Source of the DNA: Pseudomonas sp. MPC6
GTDB lineage: Bacteria; Pseudomonadota; Gammaproteobacteria; Pseudomonadales; Pseudomonadaceae
Assembly (NCBI RefSeq): GCF_006094435.1
Contig: NZ_CP034783.1
Location: 2,941,001-3,005,000, forward strand
Length of the DNA: 64,000 nt
Reading direction: 5' to 3'
The notes beneath the pieces are model-generated. The model saw only the letters and a list, made by a program, of their open reading frames with translations. It was not told where the DNA came from and did not search any database. Positions 17,017 through 25,410 of this stretch are shown piece by piece (position 1 is the stretch's first letter; each line of letters opens with the position of its first letter). A program made the position numbers and the translations under genes.

Positions 17017-17490
17017 TTACCTGGGGGTGGTCGGCGGCCCCGGCAGGCTGAGCTTGCCACTGTCGACAAAACGCAGGGTGCCAAACAGGCCGCCTGCCAG
17101 TTTGCCGCGCAGCACGTAAGGCACGTTGTTCAGCGTTTGCGTCTGGCTCAGGCCCAATGTCTGGCGCAGCACCGAGAACGCCGAGACGCTGACCGGCACG
17201 GTCAGCACGGTGTCGGAAAAGCGCGCAATCGTGCCGGCCTGATCACTGACGCCCGAGGCCAGGGGCTGGCCGTTGACCTCCAGGTCCAAGGCCACGCCGT
17301 TGTAGTCGATCGCGGTTTCATTGGGGTTTTGCACGCGTATCTTCACGGCAAAACGCACTTCCATGTCCTGGCTCGGCAGCGGCTCGAAACCGACCACGTT
17401 GACGTTCAGCGGATCGCGATTGGGCAGCAGGGCGCAGGCGCTCAGGGAGAGCAACAGCAATGAGAGGGATAGAGCGAGGAGTCTGCGCAT
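17017..17490 (-). CDS. LEA type 2 (LEA14-like) lipoprotein
   Basis: A 157-residue lipoprotein with signal peptide and lipobox LSAC (residues about 15-18), followed by a water-stress/LEA14 domain: VNVVGFEPLPSQDMEVRFAVKIRVQNPNETAIDYNG split over two strands. ATG at 17490 (MRRLLALSLSLL) gives a normal lipoprotein signal; the longer in-frame start has no such logic. It lies 114 bp downstream of the NCS2 permease on the same strand. Function in the envelope is not known. Confidence 0.87.
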   Translation of the reverse strand: MRRLLALSLSLLLLSLSACALLPNRDPLNVNVVGFEPLPSQDMEVRFAVKIRVQNPNETAIDYNGVALDLEVNGQPLASGVSDQAGTIARFSDTVLTVPVSVSAFSVLRQTLGLSQTQTLNNVPYVLRGKLAGGLFGTLRFVDSGKLSLPGPPTTPR

Positions 17491-17604
17491 GAAGGAGCTC
17501 TCGACAGAAAAGGGGATCGAACCACGGATGGCTCGACCCTTGAGCAACTGTCCAGCGGTTCACTTGTGCGACCACGTTCACTGTGAGGGGTTCGCTGCAG
17601 ACTG

Positions 17605-19053
17605 TCACTTGTTGCTGCGCGATGTGCCTTCGGCAAGCGCCGGTGGATTCTCCATGACTTGCAGGATCGAGGCTTCCGGATCGAAATCATCCTCTTCCAG
17701 CTCGATGAATTCTTCGGGCAGGAACACATTGAGGATGATCGCGCAAAGCGCACCGACGGTGATCGGCGATTCGAAGATGTTGTGCAGTGCCTTGGGCAGT
17801 TCGCGCAGCACTTCCGGTACGGCCGCCACACCCAGGCCCATACCCAGCGAAATTGAAACGATCAGCATGTTGCGCCGGTGCAGGCCGGCTTCGGCGAGGA
17901 TCTTGATCCCGGCCACGGCGACGGTGCCGAACATCACCAATTCGGCACCGCCGAGCACGGGTTTGGGCATCAATTGCAGTACCGCGCCGATCATCGGGAA
18001 CAGCCCCAGCACCACCAGCAGGCCGGCAATGAAAAACGCCACGTAGCGGCTGGCGACGCCGGTGAGCTGAATCACCCCGTTGTTCTGGGCGAAGGTCACC
18101 ATCGGCATGCTGTTGAACACCGCCGCCATGGCCGAGTTGAGACCATCGGCGAGCAAGCCGGACTTGATCCGGCCCAGGTAGATCGGGCCTTTGACCGGCT
18201 GCCGGGAAATCATCGAATTGGCGGTCAGGTCACCGGCCGCTTCCAGCGGCGACACCAGGAAAATCACCGCCACCGGCACGAACGCCACCCAGTCGAAGGC
18301 GAAACCGTACTTGAACGGCACCGGTATGCTCATCAGCGGCACGTCGGGCAGACTGGCGAAGTTGACGTCGCCCAGCAGCCAGGCCACGGCATAGCCGAGC
18401 GTCAAGCCGATGACAATCGCACCGAGGCGCAAAAATGGCACATCGACGCGGTTCAACACGACAATGGTGCCCAGGACCAATGCCGCCAGCCCCAGGTGGC
18501 TGGCCGCACCGAGATCCGCCGCACCGAAGCCGCCGGCGATGTCGGTCATCGCGACCTTGATCAGCGACAGGCCCATGAGGGTGATGATGGTCCCGGTCAC
18601 CACCGGGGTGATGAGCATGCGCAGTTTGCCGATGAACTGGCTCAAGACGACTTCGATGAACGCCGCGAAAAAGCACACGCCAAAGATCGTCGAGAGGATT
18701 TCATCGGGGCCGCCACCTCGGGCCTTGACCATGAACCCGGCGCTGAGAATCACGCTGATGAACGAGAAGCTGGTGCCTTGCAGGCACAGCAGGCCGGAGC
18801 CGACCGGCCCGAAGCGCCGCGCCTGGACGAAAGTGCCCAGGCCCGAGACGAACAGCGCCATGCTGATCAGGTACGGCACTTCGCTTTGCAGGCCCAGGGC
18901 ACTGCCCATGATCAGGGTCGGGGTGATGATGCCGACGAAACTCGCCAGTACATGTTGCAGCGCGGCGAAGACCGTGGCGGTCAGGTGCGGGCGATCGTCG
19001 AGGCCGTAGATCAGGTCGTTGTGGCGCGAGGGGGCTTTTTCAGAGGCGGTCAT
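17605..19053 (-). CDS. NCS2 family uracil/xanthine/urate permease
   Basis: A 482-residue inner-membrane transporter with about 14 hydrophobic segments. NCS2 features include QHVLASFVGIITPTLIMGSALGL near the start, PLEAAGDLTANSMIS in the middle and TFAQNNGVIQLTGVASRYV, which carries the family NxG motif. Length and sequence fit the xanthine/uric acid (XanQ/UacT) branch better than uracil permease. A LysR gene lies 95 bp upstream in the same direction. No purine-catabolic genes are adjacent, so the nucleobase is unresolved. Confidence 0.9.
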   Translation of the reverse strand: MTASEKAPSRHNDLIYGLDDRPHLTATVFAALQHVLASFVGIITPTLIMGSALGLQSEVPYLISMALFVSGLGTFVQARRFGPVGSGLLCLQGTSFSFISVILSAGFMVKARGGGPDEILSTIFGVCFFAAFIEVVLSQFIGKLRMLITPVVTGTIITLMGLSLIKVAMTDIAGGFGAADLGAASHLGLAALVLGTIVVLNRVDVPFLRLGAIVIGLTLGYAVAWLLGDVNFASLPDVPLMSIPVPFKYGFAFDWVAFVPVAVIFLVSPLEAAGDLTANSMISRQPVKGPIYLGRIKSGLLADGLNSAMAAVFNSMPMVTFAQNNGVIQLTGVASRYVAFFIAGLLVVLGLFPMIGAVLQLMPKPVLGGAELVMFGTVAVAGIKILAEAGLHRRNMLIVSISLGMGLGVAAVPEVLRELPKALHNIFESPITVGALCAIILNVFLPEEFIELEEDDFDPEASILQVMENPPALAEGTSRSNK

Positions 19054-19148
19054 GGTGATGTGCGTGCCAAAAGGCGGGCCGGGTCAAAAATGGAGGCGCA
19101 GGATGCCAGAAAGACCATTTAGTGGCGAGCGATGAGTCCGCTGTCCCC

Positions 19149-20045
19149 TCAGACAAACGCCGCGAGCAAATCCTCTTCGAATGCCTTCTGCGCATCCCCC
19201 GGCACCTGCGCCCGATGCCGGGCCAGATGAAACGCCACCTCAAAACTCATGTCGCCACGGCGCACGCCCCTGAGCAAACCCTTGTCCTCCCAGCTCCTGG
19301 CAAAGTGACTGGGCAGATACCCCACATGCTTGCCAGAGAGAATGAAGGCGAGGGTGCCTTCGACCTGCTCCGAGCGCGCCGAACACAGCTTGCCCTGGAA
19401 CGGTTCGTCGCAGCGCAGGAAGCGGTAAGGGTGATCGACCCGGTCGCAGGCCTGGAGTGCCTGATCGTCCGGCGCATCATCGGTAAACAACGGATGGCCG
19501 GGGGCGCAATACAAGTGCTGGGTTTCGGTGAACAGTTCGCGGTAGTCAAACGCGCTTTGCACCTGTGAGAAATAGCCGATCGCCAGGTCCAGCCGCTGTT
19601 GCAGCAGCAAGCGTTCCATGTCCCCGGGCATGGCACTGATCAATTCGATGCGTACCGATTCGTCCCGCTCGCGAAAGCGCCGGATAGCCTCGGCCACCCG
19701 TTGCAGCACCGATTGATCGAGCGCCTCGGACAATCCCAGCCGTACTTCGCCGATCAATCGACCCGCCACGCCGTTGGATTGATGGCGGAATGCCTCGATG
19801 GATTCGAACAACCCTCTCGTCGCGGTCAGCAGTCGTTCACCCTTGGGCGTGATCTTGAATCCGCCCTTGCCGCGACTGCACAACCGATAGCCGAGCCGGG
19901 TTTCAAGCTTGGCCATTTGCTGGCTGATGCTCGACTGGCTCAGGCCCAGTTCACCCTGGGCCGCGCTGAAACCGCCGCATTCGACCACGCTGACAAACAG
20001 CCGCAGCAGGTGCAGATCAAGATCGTGCAGTTGGCCGAGCATCAA
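19149..20045 (-). CDS. LysR-family transcriptional regulator
   Basis: A 298-residue LysR protein: HTH at about residues 20-50 (GGFSAAQGELGLSQSSISQQMAKLETRLG) and an effector domain of the LysR substrate-binding type. It is divergent from the polyamine-binding protein/agmatinase pair, with a dyad in the 98-bp gap, and co-directional with the NCS2 permease. Control of the facing pair is the simplest reading, by analogy with LysR regulators of guanidino-compound hydrolases in Pseudomonas. Confidence 0.9.
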   Translation of the reverse strand: MMLGQLHDLDLHLLRLFVSVVECGGFSAAQGELGLSQSSISQQMAKLETRLGYRLCSRGKGGFKITPKGERLLTATRGLFESIEAFRHQSNGVAGRLIGEVRLGLSEALDQSVLQRVAEAIRRFRERDESVRIELISAMPGDMERLLLQQRLDLAIGYFSQVQSAFDYRELFTETQHLYCAPGHPLFTDDAPDDQALQACDRVDHPYRFLRCDEPFQGKLCSARSEQVEGTLAFILSGKHVGYLPSHFARSWEDKGLLRGVRRGDMSFEVAFHLARHRAQVPGDAQKAFEEDLLAAFV

Positions 20046-20058
20046 ACATTACTCCAGG

Positions 20059-20083
20059 ATAAAGTCAGGATAACAATCTTTAT
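20059..20083. promoter_or_regulatory. Dyad in the LysR/polyamine-binding-protein intergenic region
   Basis: ATAAAG at 20059-20064 and CTTTAT at 20078-20083 form an inverted repeat with a 13-base spacer, midway between the divergent LysR gene and the substrate-binding-protein gene. It is a candidate LysR operator. Confidence 0.4.
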
Positions 20084-20143
20084 ATTTTACCAATGTATCC
20101 GACGCGGCATCCTGCAACCACTTCTCCCGGTCAGGTGTACGTC

Positions 20144-21235
20144 ATGGCTCCTCTATTCAAGCTGTGTTTACCCGCGCTGTTCCTCGCCATGGCCGTCCCG
20201 GTCCAGGCCGAGGACAAGGTGGTCAATCTGTACAGTTGGGCCGATTACGTGGCGCCGGAAACGCTGCAGCGGTTCGAGCAGGAAACCGGCATCCGCGTGC
20301 GTTACGACACCTTCGATGCTTCCGAAGTCCTGGAAACCAAATTGCTCACCGGTGGCAGCGGGTATGACGTGGTGGTGCCGTCGTCGAGTGTGCTGGCCCG
20401 CGGGCTGGCGGCCGGTGCGCTGAAGGAGATTCCCCACGAGGGCCTCAAGGGCTACGCCAACCTCGACCCGGACTTGCTGGAAAAGCTCGCGGCCGTGGAT
20501 CCTGGCAACCGTTATGGCGTGCCCTACACCTGGGGCACCCTGGGTTTGGGGATGAATGTCGAAGCGGTGACGCAGCGTTTGCCGAACGTGCCGCTCAACA
20601 GCCTGGACCTGCTGTTCAAGCCGCAATACGCCAGCAAGCTGAAAGACTGCGGCATTGCCATTCTCGATTCGCCCCAGGAAGTGATCGGTCTGGCCCTGCA
20701 TTACCTGGGAAAAAATCCCTACAGCACCGACAAGGCCGATCTGTCAGCCGCCGAGGCGTTGTTGCATCAGCTGCAGCCCAATGTGCTGTACGTCGCCACC
20801 GGTCGGCAGATCAGCGATCTGGCCAACGGCAGCGTCTGCCTGGCATTGACCTATAACGGTGACGCCAGCATGGCCGCCGACCAGGCGCGCAAGGCCAACA
20901 AACCGTTCGAGGTGGCGTACCGGATTCCGCAGGAGGGCACGCTGGTCTGGCAGGACAACCTGGCGATTCCCAAGGATGCGCCTCATCCCGAAGCCGCCCG
21001 CGCCTTTATCGAATTCATGTTGCGCCCGGAATCCGTCGCGGCGCTGACCAATACGTTGTTCTTTGCCACGGCCAACCAGGCGGCGACGCCGCTGGTGGAT
21101 GAGGCGGTGCGCAGCGATCCGGACATTTACCCACTGGCCGACGTGCGACAACGGCTGTACGCCGACCGCAGCATGAGCCTCAAGGACATGCGCCAGCGCA
21201 CTCGCTTGTGGACCACTTTCCGTAGCCGCCAATAA
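20144..21235 (+). CDS. Polyamine ABC transporter substrate-binding protein (PotF/SpuD type)
   Basis: A 363-residue periplasmic protein with signal peptide (LCLPALFLAMAVPVQAED) and the PotF/SpuD-like opening VNLYSWADYVAPETLQRFEQ, then YDVVVPSSSVLARG and YGVPYTWGTLGLG. These bind putrescine, spermidine or related guanidino compounds. ATG at 20144 is preferred because it directly precedes the signal peptide. It lies 13 bp before the agmatinase-family gene, but there is no ABC permease or ATPase next to it, so it must use a transporter encoded elsewhere or act as a sensor. Confidence 0.9.
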   Translation: MAPLFKLCLPALFLAMAVPVQAEDKVVNLYSWADYVAPETLQRFEQETGIRVRYDTFDASEVLETKLLTGGSGYDVVVPSSSVLARGLAAGALKEIPHEGLKGYANLDPDLLEKLAAVDPGNRYGVPYTWGTLGLGMNVEAVTQRLPNVPLNSLDLLFKPQYASKLKDCGIAILDSPQEVIGLALHYLGKNPYSTDKADLSAAEALLHQLQPNVLYVATGRQISDLANGSVCLALTYNGDASMAADQARKANKPFEVAYRIPQEGTLVWQDNLAIPKDAPHPEAARAFIEFMLRPESVAALTNTLFFATANQAATPLVDEAVRSDPDIYPLADVRQRLYADRSMSLKDMRQRTRLWTTFRSRQ

Positions 21236-21248
21236 TAAGGAGCCTTCA

Positions 21249-22208
21249 ATGGACGTCCCTGTGCAGAACGATCAAGCCCTCACCCGTGACAGCCTTTACG
21301 GAACAGCCGCCGAAAGCACCTACGCCGGTATCACCAGTTTCATGCGCCGTCGCTACAGCCGCGACTTGCGCGGAGTCGACGTGGCGGTCAGCGGGGTGCC
21401 GTTCGACACGGCGACCAGCAACCGCCCCGGCGCGCGTTTCGGACCGCGTGGGATTCGGGCCGCGTCCACCGGGATTGCCTGGGAGCGCCACTGGCCGTGG
21501 ACGTTCGATCCGTTCGACCATCTGGCGGTGGTCGACTACGGTGACTGCGACTTCGATTACGGCACGCCGCAGTCGATTCCGGAAAGCATCGAGGCGCACG
21601 CCGAGCACATCCTCAATGCCGGCAGCGCGATGCTGACGTTCGGCGGCGACCACTTCATCACCTATCCGTTGCTCAAGGCCCATGCCCGCAAACATGGTGC
21701 CTTGTCGCTGATCCACTTCGATGCCCACAGCGATACCTGGCCGGACGAGGGCGGCAAGCGCGTCGATCACGGCACCATGTTCTGGCACGCGGCCAGGGAA
21801 GGTCTGGTCGATCCGTCGCGGTCGGTGCAGATCGGTTTGCGCACCACCAATGACGATCATCAGGGGTTCGAGGTGCTGGATGCACGCCAAGTGCACCGCC
21901 GCGGGGTCGATGGGATTGTCGAGGCGATTCGGGCGCGGGTCGGGGATAGTCCGGTGTACCTGACGTTCGACATCGACTGTCTCGACCCGGCTTTTGCCCC
22001 GGGTACCGGGACGCCGGTGTGTGGCGGCTTGAGCACGGTGCAGGCCCTGGAAATCCTCGGCGGCCTGCGCGGGATCAATCTGGTGGGGATGGACGTGGTG
22101 GAAGTGGCGCCGGCCTACGACTCAGCGGACATCACCTCATTGGCGGCGGCGACCCTGGCGATGGAGATGCTGTGCCTCTATGCGGCCAAACACAAGGTCG
22201 ACCGGTAA
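21249..22208 (+). CDS. speB: Agmatinase-family ureohydrolase
   Basis: A 319-residue arginase-superfamily enzyme with all manganese ligands visible: His135 in FGGDHFI, Asp158/His160/Asp162 in HFDAHSD, and Asp241/Asp243 in FDIDCLDP. It hydrolyses a guanidino compound to an amine and urea; agmatine to putrescine is the default call. Its length and its LysR neighbour also fit Pseudomonas guanidinobutyrase (GbuA), so the substrate is open. AAGGAG precedes the ATG and the gene follows the polyamine-binding-protein gene by 13 bp in one operon. Confidence 0.87.
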   Translation: MDVPVQNDQALTRDSLYGTAAESTYAGITSFMRRRYSRDLRGVDVAVSGVPFDTATSNRPGARFGPRGIRAASTGIAWERHWPWTFDPFDHLAVVDYGDCDFDYGTPQSIPESIEAHAEHILNAGSAMLTFGGDHFITYPLLKAHARKHGALSLIHFDAHSDTWPDEGGKRVDHGTMFWHAAREGLVDPSRSVQIGLRTTNDDHQGFEVLDARQVHRRGVDGIVEAIRARVGDSPVYLTFDIDCLDPAFAPGTGTPVCGGLSTVQALEILGGLRGINLVGMDVVEVAPAYDSADITSLAAATLAMEMLCLYAAKHKVDR

Positions 22209-22223
22209 CACACACACACCCCT

Positions 22224-22308
22224 TGTAGGAGCTGGCTTGCCAGCGAAGGCGGCACATTCAACACAGATGCTGACTGACCCACCGCTTTCGCGAGCAAGCT
22301 CGCACACA
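22224..22308. repeat. Degenerate REP pair
   Basis: TGTAGGAGCTGGCTTGCCAGCG at left; at right a diverged inverse copy, CTTTCGCGAGCAAGCTCGCACACA. It lies between the convergent ureohydrolase and aldo/keto reductase genes. Confidence 0.8.
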
Positions 22309-22335
22309 TGTTGATCTCCCACCTGTTGATCCGTA

Positions 22336-23388
22336 TCAGGCCACTGGAATGATCGGCAGGTCCAGGGTTTGCGCCCCGGTAAACCGCGTCATCGATCCGG
22401 CAATGGATTCATGGGGCACGCCCATTGCCACGTCGCTGACGCCATCAAGCCGCAACACCTGCTCAGCGCTCAACCTCACCTCCAGCGCCCCCAACGTCGC
22501 ATCCAGTTGCTCTCGGGTCCGCGAACCCAGAATCGGAATCAGCGCGGTGGTCGAACGCCGGGCCTTTTCCCGCAGCCAGGCAATGGCCACATGGGTCGGG
22601 CTGGCTTCCAGTTCCGCGGCGACGGCCAGCAAGGCGTCGAGCAGGGCGGTGTCCCGGGCGCTTTTCTCGGCGTGAACCAGCATGCCGAGTTTGGCCGCGC
22701 GGTTGTCACCATCGTTGCCGCGGTACTTGCCGGTGAGGAACCCGCCACCCAAGGGCGACCATAACGTCGCGGCCAGGCCGAGGGCTTCGGCCATGGGCAG
22801 TTGTTCCCGTTCGGCTGTGCGTTCGGCAAGGCTGTACTCGACCTGAATGGCAGCAATCGGCGCAAAGCCGCGCACCTCGGCCAGCAAGTCGGCCCGGGAT
22901 ATGCGCCACGCCGGGAAGTTCGACAACCCGGCGTAATGAATCTTGCCGGCACGCACCAGATCGTCGAAACCCCGCAGGATCTCTTCCATGGGCGTTACGC
23001 CGTCGCTCATGTGCGCCCAGAACAGATCGATGTGATCGGTTTTCAGCCGTGTCAGGCTTTCTTCCACGGCACGGATCATATTCTTGCGGTTGTTGCCGGT
23101 GTGGGAAATGCCCGCAGCCGGTGTAGTCCCCAAGGTGTATTTGGTGGCGATGACCAGATGATCGCGTTCTGCGGCGATAAACTCGCTGAGCATGGCTTCC
23201 GATTGTCCACCTTGATAGCCGTTGGCGGTGTCGATGAAATTGCCACCGGCTTGCAGATAGCCGTCGAAGATGCGCTTGGCTTCGTCCCGTTCGGCGCCGT
23301 GCCCCCAGCCTGTGCCGAAGTTACCGGCGCCCAGCGCCAGTTCCGAGACCCGCAAGCCGGTTTTGCGGCCAAAAACTTTGTAATGCAT
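22336..23388 (-). CDS. Aldo/keto reductase
   Basis: A 350-residue NADPH-dependent oxidoreductase of the AKR superfamily. Visible features: the opening GRKTGLRVSELALGAGNFG, the catalytic Asp/Tyr segment FIDTANGYQGGQSE, the catalytic Lys in VIATKY, and the C-terminal cofactor site IPILGSRTREQLD. ATG at 23388 (MHYKVFG) has AGGAG upstream and matches the usual family start; the 34-codon longer frame is unsupported. The substrate is not predictable. Confidence 0.9.
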   Translation of the reverse strand: MHYKVFGRKTGLRVSELALGAGNFGTGWGHGAERDEAKRIFDGYLQAGGNFIDTANGYQGGQSEAMLSEFIAAERDHLVIATKYTLGTTPAAGISHTGNNRKNMIRAVEESLTRLKTDHIDLFWAHMSDGVTPMEEILRGFDDLVRAGKIHYAGLSNFPAWRISRADLLAEVRGFAPIAAIQVEYSLAERTAEREQLPMAEALGLAATLWSPLGGGFLTGKYRGNDGDNRAAKLGMLVHAEKSARDTALLDALLAVAAELEASPTHVAIAWLREKARRSTTALIPILGSRTREQLDATLGALEVRLSAEQVLRLDGVSDVAMGVPHESIAGSMTRFTGAQTLDLPIIPVA

Positions 23389-23520
23389 GGGATGACTCCT
23401 GACAGGAAAGGCATTGGGCCGGGTTTGGATGCGGTTCGATACTTGATCAATATGATGATCATAATATAATCCGTCAAGACCCTTTTCCATCTACTTCCTT
23501 GCCTTTCACACCTAACGCTG

Positions 23521-23620
23521 TGGAGCGGGCGGCGATTCGACTTGCCCGCGAAGGGGCCGTCACATTCAACGAATATATCGGCTGCCAGGACGCCTTCGCG
23601 GGCAAGCCCGCTCCCACAGG
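23521..23620. repeat. REP pair upstream of zapE
   Basis: GAGCGGGCGGCGATTCGACTTGCCCGCG, slightly interrupted, at left and the inverse CGCGGGCAAGCCCGCTCCCACA at right. It ends 53 bp before the zapE start, so it probably lies within the zapE leader region. Confidence 0.75.
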
Positions 23621-23673
23621 GGTATGTGTCCGGCTGGAGATCTCCCTGCAGCGAACGTGGCATACTGCCGCGC

Positions 23674-24792
23674 ATGAATCCCGACTCCCCCCTCAGCGCC
23701 TGGCAGCACGCCATCGAACACAATGGCTTCGTCCAGGACGAGGCCCAGGAACATGCGGTCTGGGCCTTGCAGAAATGCTACGAAGCCCTGCATGAAGGGC
23801 GCGCGCCGATCACCGGCGTTTACCTGTGGGGTCCGGTCGGACGCGGCAAGACCTGGTTGATGGACCAGTTCTACCAGAGCCTGCAGGTTCCGGCCCGGCG
23901 CCAGCACTTCCATCACTTCATGGGCTGGGTGCATCAGCGCTCGTTCCAGCTGACCGGCACCGCCGACCCGTTGCAGGCACTGGCCCGTGAACTGAGCCAG
24001 GAAGTGCGGGTGTTGTGCTTCGATGAACTGTTCGTCAATGACATCGGTGACGCGATCATTCTCGGGCGCTTGTTCCAGGTGATGTTCGAGCAGGGCGTGG
24101 TGGTGGTCTGCACCTCCAATCAGCCGCCGGACCAACTGTACGCGGATGGCTTCAACCGCGACCGGTTCATGCCAGCCATCGCGGCGATCAAGCAGCACAT
24201 GCAGGTGATCGAGGTTAATGGCGGCGAAGATCATCGCCTGCACCCGGGCACCGGTTTGCAACGTTACTGGGTCGCAACGCCCGGGCAGCCCGGGGCCTTG
24301 GCGGACGTGTTCAAGGCCCTGACCGTCGGCCAGTCGGTATCCAGCGAACCGATCAAGGTCGGCTACCGTACTCTCGATGTGCTGCAGTCCAGTGACACCG
24401 TGCTCTGGAGCCGGTACTCCGACCTCTGTGAGCAGCCCTTTGCCGCGATGGATTTCATGGCGCTGTGCGACACCTTCAAGGCTATTCTGTTGAGTGAGGT
24501 ACCCAACCTCAGCGCGCAGAAACGCGCCGGACGCATCGCCCGCGGTACTGAAGATGGCGTCGAGCGAGTGCTGGCGGGCGATCGCGAGTTGCCGCAGTTG
24601 TCGGTGAATGACGACGGTGTGCGGCGTTTCATTGCCCTGGTGGACGAGTGCTACGACCGTAAAGTGCCGCTGTACCTCGAAGCGCAGGTGCCGATGGAAT
24701 CGCTCTACACCGAGGGTTATCTGGAGTTTCCGTTTCGCCGCACCCTCAGCCGTCTACAGGAAATGCAGTTGCAACGTTTCGCCGACGCTTGA
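23674..24792 (+). CDS. zapE: Cell division protein ZapE (AFG1-like ATPase)
   Basis: A 372-residue P-loop ATPase of the AFG1/ZapE family that acts at the division ring. Walker A GPVGRGKTW is near residue 54, Walker B LCFDELFVNDIGDA near residue 117, followed by the sensor segment VVCTSNQPPDQLYADGFNR and a C-terminal FPFRRTLSRL. ATG at 23674 matches the family start; earlier in-frame starts would run into the REP pair. The DinB gene follows after 18 bp. Confidence 0.92.
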   Translation: MNPDSPLSAWQHAIEHNGFVQDEAQEHAVWALQKCYEALHEGRAPITGVYLWGPVGRGKTWLMDQFYQSLQVPARRQHFHHFMGWVHQRSFQLTGTADPLQALARELSQEVRVLCFDELFVNDIGDAIILGRLFQVMFEQGVVVVCTSNQPPDQLYADGFNRDRFMPAIAAIKQHMQVIEVNGGEDHRLHPGTGLQRYWVATPGQPGALADVFKALTVGQSVSSEPIKVGYRTLDVLQSSDTVLWSRYSDLCEQPFAAMDFMALCDTFKAILLSEVPNLSAQKRAGRIARGTEDGVERVLAGDRELPQLSVNDDGVRRFIALVDECYDRKVPLYLEAQVPMESLYTEGYLEFPFRRTLSRLQEMQLQRFADA

Positions 24793-24810
24793 AATTAGGG
24801 AGGAGCGAAG

Positions 24811-25392
24811 ATGAATCAGCCGCTGTCGCACCATTTGCTGACCATGGCCTATCAGAACGCCTGGGCCAATCATCGACTCGCCGGGGCCTGGGGCCAGTTG
24901 AATGCGCAGGAGCTGACGGCGCCCAGGGTCAGTTTCTTCCCCAGCCTGCGCGCGACGCTCAATCACATCCTGACCTGTGACTGGTTTTATGTGGATGCAC
25001 TGGAGCGGGAATTGCGCGGCGATGACCCGCATCCCGATTACGCCGTGTTTTTCAAGCACGACGAGCCTTGCTCAACGGCCGCCGACCTCAAGCGCGAGCA
25101 AGCCCTGGTGGACCGGCGCCTGATTGCCTACTGTGAGCAAATGCGCGACGCAGACCTCGGCAAGATCGTGACCATCGCCCGTGACACGCCACAACATGAC
25201 AGCCGTTTGCGCCTGCTGTCGCACCTGTTCGAGCACCAGATTCATCATCGCGGGCAGGTGCATGCCATGCTCAGCGGCACCCCGGTCAAGCCGCCGCAAC
25301 TGGACGAGTTTTACTGTGCCGGCGAGTCGGGATTGCGGGCGGCGGATTTCGCCGAGCTCGGGTGGACCGAGGCCTTGATCTGGGGGCATTGA
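24811..25392 (+). CDS. DinB family metal-dependent protein
   Basis: A 193-residue four-helix-bundle protein of the DinB/YfiT type. The three metal-ligand histidines are seen in TLNHIL and in FEHQIHHRGQVHAML. Family members are metal-dependent thiol or mycothiol-related transferases or have no known reaction. GGAGG lies nine bases before the ATG; the gene sits 18 bp behind zapE and probably shares its transcript. Confidence 0.88.
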   Translation: MNQPLSHHLLTMAYQNAWANHRLAGAWGQLNAQELTAPRVSFFPSLRATLNHILTCDWFYVDALERELRGDDPHPDYAVFFKHDEPCSTAADLKREQALVDRRLIAYCEQMRDADLGKIVTIARDTPQHDSRLRLLSHLFEHQIHHRGQVHAMLSGTPVKPPQLDEFYCAGESGLRAADFAELGWTEALIWGH

Positions 25393-25410
25393 AGTCTGTC
25401 AGCCAAAATA

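Noticed and set aside
17878..19122. 414-codon open frame opposite the NCS2 permease
   Set aside because: His/Gln/Arg-rich translation typical of the reverse complement of a membrane protein gene; no known domain.
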